From NCBI GenBank assembly GCA_018436785.1, contig JAHDKR010000107.1:1-64000 (forward strand): DNA of 64,000 nt, given 5' to 3'. A program made the translations under genes and the position numbers. The number at the start of each line of letters is the position of its first letter. Position 1 is the first letter of the stretch. This stretch comes from Synergistaceae bacterium. Its GTDB lineage: Bacteria; Synergistota; Synergistia; Synergistales; Aminobacteriaceae. The notes under the pieces were generated by a model. The model did no database searches. It worked only from the letters and a program-made list of their open reading frames with translations, and had not been told where the DNA came from. Of the stretch, positions 50,671-57,594 are shown one piece after another.

Positions 50671-50955
50671 TTGAAGCGGCGGCGCCCGAGAACCTGCGTC
50701 GCCTGCCGCGAGGAGTCTCCGAAACGAGAGATGCTGCGCGTGGTGAGGACTCCTGAAGGCTCTGTCAGGCTTGATCTTTCCGGGAAGGCGCCGGGGCGCG
50801 GCGCGTATGTCTGCGTGTCTGAAGAGTGTCTTGCCGCTGCGAGAAAAAGAGACGCTCTTGCAAAGGCGTTGAAAACGAAAGTAGAAGACGCGGTTTACGA
50901 GGAAATCCTTGCCGTTCTGCGCGAAAAAATGAAGGAGCGTGCGGAGACGCCGTGA
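50671..50955 (+). CDS. ylxR: YlxR/RnpM family RNA-binding protein (DUF448)
   Basis: This small protein (94 residues from TTG 50671) has the DUF448 signature 'RTCVACREESPKREMLRVVRT' and 'KAPGRGAYVCVSEECLAAARKRDALAKAL'. Firmicutes YlxR has been reported as an RNase P modulator (RnpM). TTG 50671 has no SD at a workable distance. GAGGAGGGG at the end of nusA is ideally placed for an in-frame ATA at 50656 that overlaps the nusA TAA; that start would add five residues. It sits between nusA and ylxQ, as in Bacillus. The stop overlaps ylxQ in GTGA. Confidence 0.88.
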   Translation: MKRRRPRTCVACREESPKREMLRVVRTPEGSVRLDLSGKAPGRGAYVCVSEECLAAARKRDALAKALKTKVEDAVYEEILAVLREKMKERAETP

Positions 50956-51290
50956 ACGAACAGGCGCTCGCGACTCTGTTTTCCCTTCTTGGTTTTGCGC
51001 GTCGTTCGGGATCTCTGCTAATCGGGCAGGATATAGTAAAATCTTCTTTGGTGCGGCGGGAGTCTCTTCTTGTGCTCTTTGCCGAAAAAGACTCTTCGTT
51101 TTACAGATCCCTCCAAAAAGGGAGGTATGCAGAAAAATGTCTCTTGTTGAATCCGCCTGGAATTTCAGAGGCTGATCTGTCTGCGGCAATAGGTTCGAGA
51201 AACGTGAAAGTGGTTGCTTTACCGTTACGCGGCGGTTTTGCGCAGAGAATACTGCAACTGCTTGCGGAAGGGGGAGAAAGAATTGAGTAA
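50952..51290 (+). CDS. ylxQ: L7Ae/YlxQ family RNA-binding protein
   Basis: This 112-residue protein resembles YlxQ-type L7Ae/L30e/S12e proteins that bind kink-turn RNA: 'LFSLLGFARRSGSLLIGQDIVKSSL', 'LLVLFAEKDSS', 'VKVVALPLRGGFAQRILQLLAEG'. The classical Gly-x-Asn-Glu signature of L7Ae is not obvious, so RNA-binding detail may differ. The start is GTG 50952, overlapping the ylxR stop. The stop overlaps the TTG start of infB. The position nusA-ylxR-ylxQ-infB is the main support. Confidence 0.82.
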   Translation: MNEQALATLFSLLGFARRSGSLLIGQDIVKSSLVRRESLLVLFAEKDSSFYRSLQKGRYAEKCLLLNPPGISEADLSAAIGSRNVKVVALPLRGGFAQRILQLLAEGGERIE

Positions 51291-53268
51291 AATCCGTGTA
51301 TATGAACTTGCGAAGATGCTGGGGAAGAGCAATAAAGAGCTGCTCGATCTTCTGATAGACCTTGGCGCCGATGTAAAAAGCCACATGAGTTCCATTGACA
51401 ACGAAATCGCCCAGCTTGTGGAGGATGCGCTCTCAAGCACATCGTCCAGCGGGACCCAGAAAACAAAGAAAGAGGAGCAAAAAGTGACGAAAACCGAAAC
51501 TTTCGAAGTGTCAAAGGGCTCTACAGTAAAAGCTGTGGCCGAGCTCTTGGGAGTGACTCCTGCCGAAGCAGTCAAAAGTCTTATCTCCGCAGGGATGATG
51601 GTTCCCGCGGACAGTCCGGTTGATGAACGATGCCTGGAAGTCCTCGGCGAGGCCTACGACGCCGTGCTCACTCTTGCCTGTGACGACGCAGAACAGGAGG
51701 GAGAGGCGGCGACCTGCGCGGTCATCAAACGCAAGACTTTTTCTGGCGATCACCTTGAAGCCCGTTCTCCGATCGTTACGGTGATGGGGCATGTCGACCA
51801 CGGGAAAACGACCCTTCTCGACTTCATCCGCAAGACGAACATCACCGCCCGGGAGGCGGGCGGCATAACGCAGCACATCGGCGCTTCCATCGTGATGCAC
51901 GAAGGAAGACGAATCGTTTTTCTGGATACTCCCGGACACGAGGCGTTCACCTCGATGCGCGCACGGGGAGCCCAGGCTACCGACGTTGCAGTTCTCGTCG
52001 TAGCAGCGGACGACGGAGTAATGCCGCAGACGCGCGAGGCGATAAACCATGCCAAGGCCGCCGGGGTGCCCATCGTTGTGGCAATAAACAAAGTGGACAA
52101 GCCTGCAGCTAAAGCGGACAGAGTTCGGCAGCAGCTTTCCGATGTCGGTCTGGCGCCCGAGGAATGGGGCGGCTCCACGATCATGGTTGAAGTTTCCGCG
52201 AAATCGGGACAGGGTATTCCGCAGCTTCTGGAGATGATTCTTCTTGTCTCGGAAATGGAAGATCTAAAGGCGGATCCGACGGTTCGCCCCGAAGGCGTTG
52301 TCGTGGAAGCGAAGCTCGACAAGGGGAAAGGACCCGTTGCAACGGTTCTTGTGCAGCAAGGCTCTCTCTGCAAGGGAGATATCGTGTTGTTCGATACCGC
52401 GTGGGGCAAGATCAGGGCTATGATCGATGCTGAAGGGAACCCGATCGACTGTGCGGGCCCGAGCACGCCGGTGGAAATTCTCGGCCTTACCGCCGTACCG
52501 CAGCCGGGTGAAGTCTTCAAAGCGGTTGAAAACGAACGCATAGCCCGCGACGCTCTCAGCGTAAAAGAGCAGGAAGTTCGCAACGCCCAGCAGAGCGGTC
52601 CGAGAAAACTCACGTTGGAGGAGCTCTACTCGCAGCTGAAGGAAGGCGATATTCCGCAGCTCAATCTTCTGCTGAAGTGCGATGTCCAGGGGTCGAGCGA
52701 GGCGCTTGCCGCATCTTTGGAAAAACTTGCGACGAACGAAGTCGGGATTAACATAGTTCACCGCGGAGTCGGCAGAATCGCCGAATCCGACGTGATGCTC
52801 GCCTCCGCGTCGAACGCCGTTATTATTGGTTTTAACGTGCGCCCGGACGCGAATGCGAAGAAAGTAGCCGAGTCGGAAGGTGTCCAAGTACGTTTGTACG
52901 ACATCATCTATGACGCTATCGACGACGTGAAGGCCGCCCTCGAAGGTATGCTGAAGCCTACCATTCGGGAGAACACGCTGGGCCAGGCGGAGATCCGCCA
53001 AGTCATTCGCGTCCCGAAGGCCGGTAACGTCGCCGGAAGCTACGTGCTTGAAGGCGTAATTCGAAGGAACGCGAAAGCCCGCCTCGTGCGCAATGGTATT
53101 GTGCTCTGGGACGGCTCCCTTGCAAACCTTCGCCGTTTCAAGGACGATGCACGCGAGGTCGCCGCAGGGTACGAATGCGGCATCAGCCTCTCCAACTTCC
53201 AGGACTTCGAAGAGGGCGACATCGTGGAAGCATACGAGATCATCGAGGAGAAAAGGCATCTCTCCTAA
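51283..53268 (+). CDS. infB: Translation initiation factor IF-2
   Basis: IF-2 is the initiation GTPase that places fMet-tRNA. The 661-residue protein is a compact form: an IF2-N domain at the start ('KIRVYELAKMLGKSNKELLDLLIDLG'), a short linker, a second IF2-N-like segment (about 70-110), then the G domain with 'GHVDHGKTTLLD' (about 169), 'GITQHIGA', 'DTPGHEAFT' and 'NKVDKP', and the C-terminal beta-barrels and C2 domain. The start is TTG 51283 with GGGGGAG 6 bases upstream; it overlaps the end of ylxQ by 8 bases. The next gene starts on the last A of its stop (TAATG). Confidence 0.96.
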   Translation: MSKIRVYELAKMLGKSNKELLDLLIDLGADVKSHMSSIDNEIAQLVEDALSSTSSSGTQKTKKEEQKVTKTETFEVSKGSTVKAVAELLGVTPAEAVKSLISAGMMVPADSPVDERCLEVLGEAYDAVLTLACDDAEQEGEAATCAVIKRKTFSGDHLEARSPIVTVMGHVDHGKTTLLDFIRKTNITAREAGGITQHIGASIVMHEGRRIVFLDTPGHEAFTSMRARGAQATDVAVLVVAADDGVMPQTREAINHAKAAGVPIVVAINKVDKPAAKADRVRQQLSDVGLAPEEWGGSTIMVEVSAKSGQGIPQLLEMILLVSEMEDLKADPTVRPEGVVVEAKLDKGKGPVATVLVQQGSLCKGDIVLFDTAWGKIRAMIDAEGNPIDCAGPSTPVEILGLTAVPQPGEVFKAVENERIARDALSVKEQEVRNAQQSGPRKLTLEELYSQLKEGDIPQLNLLLKCDVQGSSEALAASLEKLATNEVGINIVHRGVGRIAESDVMLASASNAVIIGFNVRPDANAKKVAESEGVQVRLYDIIYDAIDDVKAALEGMLKPTIRENTLGQAEIRQVIRVPKAGNVAGSYVLEGVIRRNAKARLVRNGIVLWDGSLANLRRFKDDAREVAAGYECGISLSNFQDFEEGDIVEAYEIIEEKRHLS

Positions 53269-53690
53269 TGAACCGAAGGGTTCCCGTTCCGTACTCAGGT
53301 TTCCTGTTTGTTGTCCTCGAAATAATGGGAAGCAGAAGCATGAAGGACCGGAGACAGGTGACGCAATCCCTGCTCGACAGGATCAGACGACGTTGGAATG
53401 TTTCAGCCATGGATCTCGGGCCCGACGGAAGCTGGTCCGAGGCTTTTGTGGCTGTCTCCGCAGCCGCTTCAGGGGTTGCTATGGCGGAGGAGCGGCTCCA
53501 GGCGGTGTACTCCTTTTTAACCAACGAGGAGGAGACCGGGGAGTTCTCGATCCTATATCACTGGCGCGAGGTAACACGTTATGACGACATTTCGAATGCA
53601 GAGAATCAACAAGCAGATCCAGAGAGAAGTTTCGCTTCTGCTGGAGCTGCGCATAAAGAACGAAACGGCAAAGAAAGCGATCATCACTGA
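53268..53690 (+). CDS. ylxP: YlxP-like protein (DUF503) overlapping rbfA
   Basis: Residues about 10-100 match the DUF503/YlxP pattern ('VVLEIMGSRSMKDRRQVTQSLLDRIRRRWNVSAMDLG...', 'AFVAVSAAASGVAMAEERLQAVYSFL'), a small ferredoxin-like fold of unknown function found between infB and rbfA. ATG 53268 shares one base with the infB stop. Family members are about 90-100 residues. Here the frame continues to residue 140, and the extra roughly 36 residues are encoded entirely inside rbfA, overlapping it by 110 bases. The extension is polar and looks like out-of-frame translation of rbfA. Confidence 0.82.
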   Translation: MNRRVPVPYSGFLFVVLEIMGSRSMKDRRQVTQSLLDRIRRRWNVSAMDLGPDGSWSEAFVAVSAAASGVAMAEERLQAVYSFLTNEEETGEFSILYHWREVTRYDDISNAENQQADPERSFASAGAAHKERNGKESDHH

Positions 53691-53994
53691 TGTCGACTGT
53701 TCTCGTGATCTTGAACATGCAAAAGTGTACTTTACAACAGTCGACCGTTCCGAGCGGGAAGAAGTAGGGAAGGCGCTCGGAACGGTCGCAGGGGCTCTGC
53801 GGAGTCAGCTCGGAAAACTTTTGACGATACGGCAGATTCCCGCCCTTTCCTTTTTTTTCGATACCAGCGAGGAGTACGGGCGCAGTATCGATGTGCTGCT
53901 GGATTCGTTGAAGACCGAGGATTCCGTTATTGAGAGGGATGAAGACGACGAGACCGAAGACGCCTCCGACACGGATGAACTGCCGGAGGCGTAG
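53581..53994 (+). CDS. rbfA: 30S ribosome-binding factor RbfA
   Basis: RbfA is a cold-shock 30S maturation factor with a type II KH fold. The 137-residue protein shows 'MQRINKQIQREVSLLLELRIKN', 'AIITDVDCSRDLEHAKVYFTTVD', 'ALGTVAGALRSQLGKLLTIRQIPALSFFFDTSEEYGRSIDVLLDSL', then a very acidic tail (about 112-137). ATG 53581 has GAGGT 8 bases upstream; ATG 53596 is the only other start that keeps the first helix. Both lie inside ylxP. The acidic tail is longer than usual. Confidence 0.94.
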   Translation: MTTFRMQRINKQIQREVSLLLELRIKNETAKKAIITDVDCSRDLEHAKVYFTTVDRSEREEVGKALGTVAGALRSQLGKLLTIRQIPALSFFFDTSEEYGRSIDVLLDSLKTEDSVIERDEDDETEDASDTDELPEA

Positions 53995-54010
53995 TGACGG
54001 GGAGGATGAA

Positions 54011-55021
54011 ATGAACGATTCGTATGCTTCGTCGGACGGCTTCCCCGCGCTCATTCGCATTCTTTCTGAAGCCTCGGAATGGATTGTTCTCTCACATGTT
54101 AAACCCGACGGCGATGCGCTCGGTTCCGCGAGCGCTTTCGCTTCGGTTGGGCGGAAACTCGGAAAGACTGTCGTCTGGGGCGGCCCGGACGAGTACCCTT
54201 CCCGTTACCTGTTTCTTGAAGGTTCCGGGGAGTTCCGTCCGAACCTGAAGCTTTCCTCGCTGGCGCTGACGGAGGGAAGCGTGGTTCTCGCGTTGGATAC
54301 GTCGACCCGTGCGCGTTCTGTGGAGGATCTTGACGCTCTTCCCGAAAACGTGCCCCTGCTCAACGTGGATCACCATGCGGACAATGAATTATTCGGGACT
54401 GTCAACTATGTGGATCCCTCCTCCTCTTCGACCGGCGAGATAGCCTGGCTGCTCCTTCGCGAGTGGGGGATACCCTTGGAAATCGATGCGCTGGAAGCTG
54501 TGTACACTGCTCTCGCGACTGACTGCGGGAACTTTGCGTTTTCGTGTACTACGCCGCGGACCCACAGGGTTGCAGCGGAACTTCTTGACGGAGGGGTTTC
54601 TCCGGCAAAGATGGATGAGCGAATCCGGTGCAATGCATCCATTCCCGGTCTTCGTTTAAGGGCGGTGGCATTGTCCAGAGCCTTCGTTGCAGGCGGTTTT
54701 GCGGCGTTTACATGGTTGAGGAACGATGATTTTCTCCATAACGGCAGCGAACGCTCTGCAACTGAGTTCCTGGTAAACGATCTCCTCACGCTCAAGGATG
54801 TATCGTTTGCCGCTTTCTTTGTGGAGGACGAGGAGTGCGTCCGCGTATCGCTCCGGTCGAGAGGCGTCGTTCAGGCGGCTGAAATAGCGCGCGTATTCGG
54901 TGGAGGAGGGCATCCCCAGGCGGCGGGGTGCAAGCTTCCTCTTCCATTATCGGACGCTGTGGAGAGTGTACGCTCTCTGGTGGAGGAACGGTATGCCGAG
55001 CGGATTGCTCCTGCTAAATAA
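54011..55021 (+). CDS. nrnA: DHH-family oligoribonuclease/pAp phosphatase (NrnA-like)
   Basis: This 336-residue DHH-DHHA1 protein degrades nanoRNA and/or pAp. Metal-binding motifs are 'HVKPDGDALGSA' (about residue 35), 'ALDTS', the DHH motif 'NVDHHADN', and 'TALATDCGNFAFS'. The C-terminal DHHA1 domain ends with 'VFGGGGHPQAAGCKLP'. ATG 54011 has GGGGAGG about 6 bases upstream. The rbfA-nrnA-truB-ribF order is typical of Gram-positive-like operons. truB starts 29 bases before its stop. Confidence 0.94.
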   Translation: MNDSYASSDGFPALIRILSEASEWIVLSHVKPDGDALGSASAFASVGRKLGKTVVWGGPDEYPSRYLFLEGSGEFRPNLKLSSLALTEGSVVLALDTSTRARSVEDLDALPENVPLLNVDHHADNELFGTVNYVDPSSSSTGEIAWLLLREWGIPLEIDALEAVYTALATDCGNFAFSCTTPRTHRVAAELLDGGVSPAKMDERIRCNASIPGLRLRAVALSRAFVAGGFAAFTWLRNDDFLHNGSERSATEFLVNDLLTLKDVSFAAFFVEDEECVRVSLRSRGVVQAAEIARVFGGGGHPQAAGCKLPLPLSDAVESVRSLVEERYAERIAPAK

Positions 55022-55907
55022 ACCTGCCGGCGTACGAAGCGCCGTCTGTGTAGCCATCGCGAAAAGGCGCCTGAACAGAGAGTTCAAGATAGGTCACGGC
55101 GGCACTCTCGATTCTACAGCTGAAGGCCTGCTTGTGCTCCTGATTGGAGGAGCTACCCGGACGAGCGATCTTGTGATGTCCCTGCCAAAACTCTACGAGG
55201 CCGCCTTCACGCTTGGAGAGGAGCGCTCAACCGACGACTACTCCGGCGATACTGTTTTCGAAGGGCGCGTCCCGAATGATGCACGGGCTCGTATAGAGGC
55301 GGCTCTCCCGTCATTTCTCGGAGTTCGGCTCCAACTTCCTCCGGGAATATCAGCCGTTCGGGTAGGAGGAAGACGGGCTCATGCTGTCGTGCGTTCGGGA
55401 GAAGAGCTCTCTCTTCGCAGCCGACCTGTTTTTGTACGTTCCATTTCGCTCCTTCCCGGCGAAGAGATGAAAAATGTGTTCACAATACGCGTTCTCTGCG
55501 GGAAAGGAACATATATTCGCAGTATCGTTCGGGATATAGGAAGAATGCTCGGGTGCGGGGCATACGTCCTCCGGCTTATCCGAAAACAGTCCGGATTACT
55601 CTCTTTGGGGCGGGCTCTCCCTTTTGAAGAGTTCCAAAACGGGGATGCCGATCTTCGATCACACATTTTCCCGCTCGCTCGTTTTGCGGAGAATTTTTAC
55701 TGCTATGAAGCCGATGAAGAACGAACAGCCCGTCTGCGCGACGGCCTCGCAGTGCCGCTTTCCTCCCTTCGTTTTTCGCATGAAGGTATACTTTCTCCTG
55801 ACCAGGGAGCGGCGGTCCTGGGAAAAACTCTTTTTTGCTACGGACGAGTTCTCAAGGAAGGATTCTTCAAGCCGAAAATCAATATTGATCTGGAGGGATC
55901 CGAATGA
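54993..55907 (+). CDS. truB: tRNA pseudouridine-55 synthase
   Basis: TruB makes pseudouridine-55 in the T-loop of tRNAs. The 304-residue protein shows 'GLLLLNKPAGV', the catalytic Asp in 'KIGHGGTLDSTAEGLLVLLIGGATR', 'YEAAFTLGEERSTDDYSGD', 'QLPPGISAVRVGGRRAH' (family: PP.ySA.kv.G.raY), and 'VLCGKGTYIRSIVRDIG'. The TSxxx segment after NKPxG is divergent (VRSAVCV). ATG 54993 has GGAGG 6 bases upstream within nrnA. The stop overlaps the ribF start in ATGA. Confidence 0.94.
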   Translation: MPSGLLLLNKPAGVRSAVCVAIAKRRLNREFKIGHGGTLDSTAEGLLVLLIGGATRTSDLVMSLPKLYEAAFTLGEERSTDDYSGDTVFEGRVPNDARARIEAALPSFLGVRLQLPPGISAVRVGGRRAHAVVRSGEELSLRSRPVFVRSISLLPGEEMKNVFTIRVLCGKGTYIRSIVRDIGRMLGCGAYVLRLIRKQSGLLSLGRALPFEEFQNGDADLRSHIFPLARFAENFYCYEADEERTARLRDGLAVPLSSLRFSHEGILSPDQGAAVLGKTLFCYGRVLKEGFFKPKINIDLEGSE

Positions 55908-56845
55908 TTGTCGTGCTTGGAGCTTTCGACGGATTCCACAGAGGACACGCTCTTCTTCTCGATAGAGCCAGAGCGCTTTCCGGGCGACATAGCAGTTCTG
56001 CTGCAAACGGAGAGTGGGCAGTAGTTACTTTTTCTCCGCACCCGGATTCGGTTGTCCGGGGGGGAATGTTTTCCCTCTTTTCCGAGGAGGAGCGCGATCT
56101 TCTCGTTCGCTTCTTCAACGTTCCGCATATTGAAAAAATTCCATTTGACGAGACGCTCTCACGGACCTCGGCGGAGGGATTCATTGCCCTGTTGGAGTCG
56201 CTTCTTCCTGTGACTGGAGTTATAGTGGGAGAAGATTTTCGCTTCGGGCGCGACCGGGAGGGGGACGCGGCATACTTACGGGAGGTGGCCAGACGGAAGG
56301 GATGGCTCTTTGACAAGTTGGATTCCTTTGTTCTTGAAGGAGCAAAAGTCGGTAGCAGCAGTATAAAAAAGCATGTCATTTCAGGAGACGTCGATCGTGC
56401 CAGAAATCTGCTTGGATATCCTTTCTTTTTCAGGGGAAGGGTTGTCTCTGGAGATGGCAGAGGGCGTACTTTAGGCTTCCCTACCGCAAACATCGAATAT
56501 CCCGAGAAAAAAATTCTGCCCCAAGGAGGAGTCTACGCCGCCTCGGTTCTGATCGGAAACGAATGGTGGCCGGGAGCCCTGAATATTGGTTTTAACCCGA
56601 CATTTCTTTCCTCCGTAGAAAACCCTCGTTTCGAAACCTATGTGCTGGACCTGAACGAATCCCTCTACGGGAGAACCATAACCGTCTTCCTTGAGTCGCT
56701 TCTGCGTCCCGAAATCAAATTTGAATCCAGCGACGCTCTTCTTCATCAGATGCAGCTCGATGTTCTTCGAGTGAGAGACTGCTTCAGGGAAATGCATGCC
56801 CGTCACGGTGATGTCTATTGCCATTTGTCAAAAGCATTTTCTTGA
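55904..56845 (+). CDS. ribF: Bifunctional riboflavin kinase/FAD synthetase
   Basis: RibF converts riboflavin to FMN and FAD. The 313-residue enzyme has an N-terminal nucleotidyltransferase domain ('VVLGAFDGFHRGHALLLDRA', 'VVTFSPHPDSVV', 'VIVGEDFRFGRDREGD', 'VGSSSIKKHVISGDVDRARNLLG') and a C-terminal flavokinase barrel ('FRGRVVSGDGRGRTLGFPTANIEY', 'GVYAASVLI', 'ALNIGFNPTF', 'VFLESLLRPEIKF'). ATG overlaps the truB stop. It is the last gene of the rimP-to-ribF operon and complements the ribDEBAH cluster at 36-40 kb. Confidence 0.96.
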   Translation: MIVVLGAFDGFHRGHALLLDRARALSGRHSSSAANGEWAVVTFSPHPDSVVRGGMFSLFSEEERDLLVRFFNVPHIEKIPFDETLSRTSAEGFIALLESLLPVTGVIVGEDFRFGRDREGDAAYLREVARRKGWLFDKLDSFVLEGAKVGSSSIKKHVISGDVDRARNLLGYPFFFRGRVVSGDGRGRTLGFPTANIEYPEKKILPQGGVYAASVLIGNEWWPGALNIGFNPTFLSSVENPRFETYVLDLNESLYGRTITVFLESLLRPEIKFESSDALLHQMQLDVLRVRDCFREMHARHGDVYCHLSKAFS

Positions 56846-56862
56846 CGTGTGCGCCTTGCGAC

Positions 56863-56891
56863 TTGAAAAATCGGGGAGAGGGTGGTACTAT
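56863..56891 (+). promoter_or_regulatory. Promoter of tRNA-Arg(CCU)
   Basis: TTGAAA (56863-56868), 17 bases, then TACTAT (56886-56891) preceded by TGG, giving an extended -10. Initiation near 56898 would leave a leader of about 58 bases before the tRNA. Confidence 0.68.
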
Positions 56892-56956
56892 TCCTCGTGC
56901 TGGCGATTTTCCGGCATCAGTCATTTGAGATTTCCAGAAATAAATGTTATGAAGAC

Positions 56957-57032
56957 GGGCCTGTAGCTCAGAGGATAGAGCGGCACCCTCCTAAGGTGTA
57001 GGTCGGCCGTTCGAATCGGCCCAGGCTCGCCA
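56957..57032 (+). tRNA. tRNA-Arg (anticodon CCU)
   Basis: A 76-base cloverleaf. The 7-bp acceptor pairs 56957-56963 with 57022-57028 (one G-T pair), with G discriminator and encoded CCA at 57030-57032. The D-arm is TAGCTCAGAGGATAGAGC-like. The anticodon stem GCACC/GGTGT closes loop CTCCTAA, giving CCT at 56990-56992. The T-stem GGCCG/CGGCC closes TTCGAAT. It reads AGG codons. A T7 run directly follows the CCA. Confidence 0.96.
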
Positions 57033-57056
57033 TTTTTTTGTTTTTGGGAGAAAGAG

Positions 57057-57572
57057 GTGTACAATGTGCTTGATGCCATTCGTAAACGTGCTTTCTCGCT
57101 TTTGCTCTTTTTTTCTCTTATTTTTTTATTGTGCGTGCCAGTTGAGTCATTAACAGTTCGCTCTTCCGACGGGAGTTCAATTTCTGTTTGTCCCGTCGCC
57201 CCTGGAGATTCTTTTATGCTGAGTTTCATTCATTCGGTTGAAAAGACTCCTGTGGAGAGTGAGTTCCGAGTTCTTTCAGGCAAGGTGCGTCAGTGGGAAG
57301 AACGTTTTCTTTCCCATAACGCAGGGTTGCCCACGGAAGCTCCTCCAAACGGACGATTCATCATGGACAAGGATTGGATGATTCTGAGAGGAGGAGGACT
57401 TGCCGTCCAGAGTATCCGGTATAGGGTCGGCAACGAGCAATTCGGCAGGAATTATATGGTCCTGCCGGACGGAGCAAAGATACTTCTTTTTGAAGAATAC
57501 CCGGGCCGCATTCTTTTCTTTTCAGCTGAATCAACGTCTTTCTTGAATTATCTTTTTTCACAAGTGTTTTGA
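57057..57572 (+). CDS. DUF1850 exported protein, TRAP-associated
   Basis: This 171-residue protein has a signal peptide or anchor (about 10-31) and a beta-rich mature part with the DUF1850 pattern: 'SFMLSFIHSVEKTPVESEFRV', 'WEERFLSHNAGLP', 'VQSIRYRVGNEQFGRNYMV'. DUF1850 genes usually neighbour TAXI-type TRAP transporters, and a fused TRAP permease follows 13 bases later. Its role is unknown, perhaps as a periplasmic accessory. The start is GTG 57057 with GGGAG about 6 bases upstream, 24 bases after tRNA-Arg. Confidence 0.82.
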   Translation: MYNVLDAIRKRAFSLLLFFSLIFLLCVPVESLTVRSSDGSSISVCPVAPGDSFMLSFIHSVEKTPVESEFRVLSGKVRQWEERFLSHNAGLPTEAPPNGRFIMDKDWMILRGGGLAVQSIRYRVGNEQFGRNYMVLPDGAKILLFEEYPGRILFFSAESTSFLNYLFSQVF

Positions 57573-57594
57573 ATACGATCAGGAGGTGGTTTTA

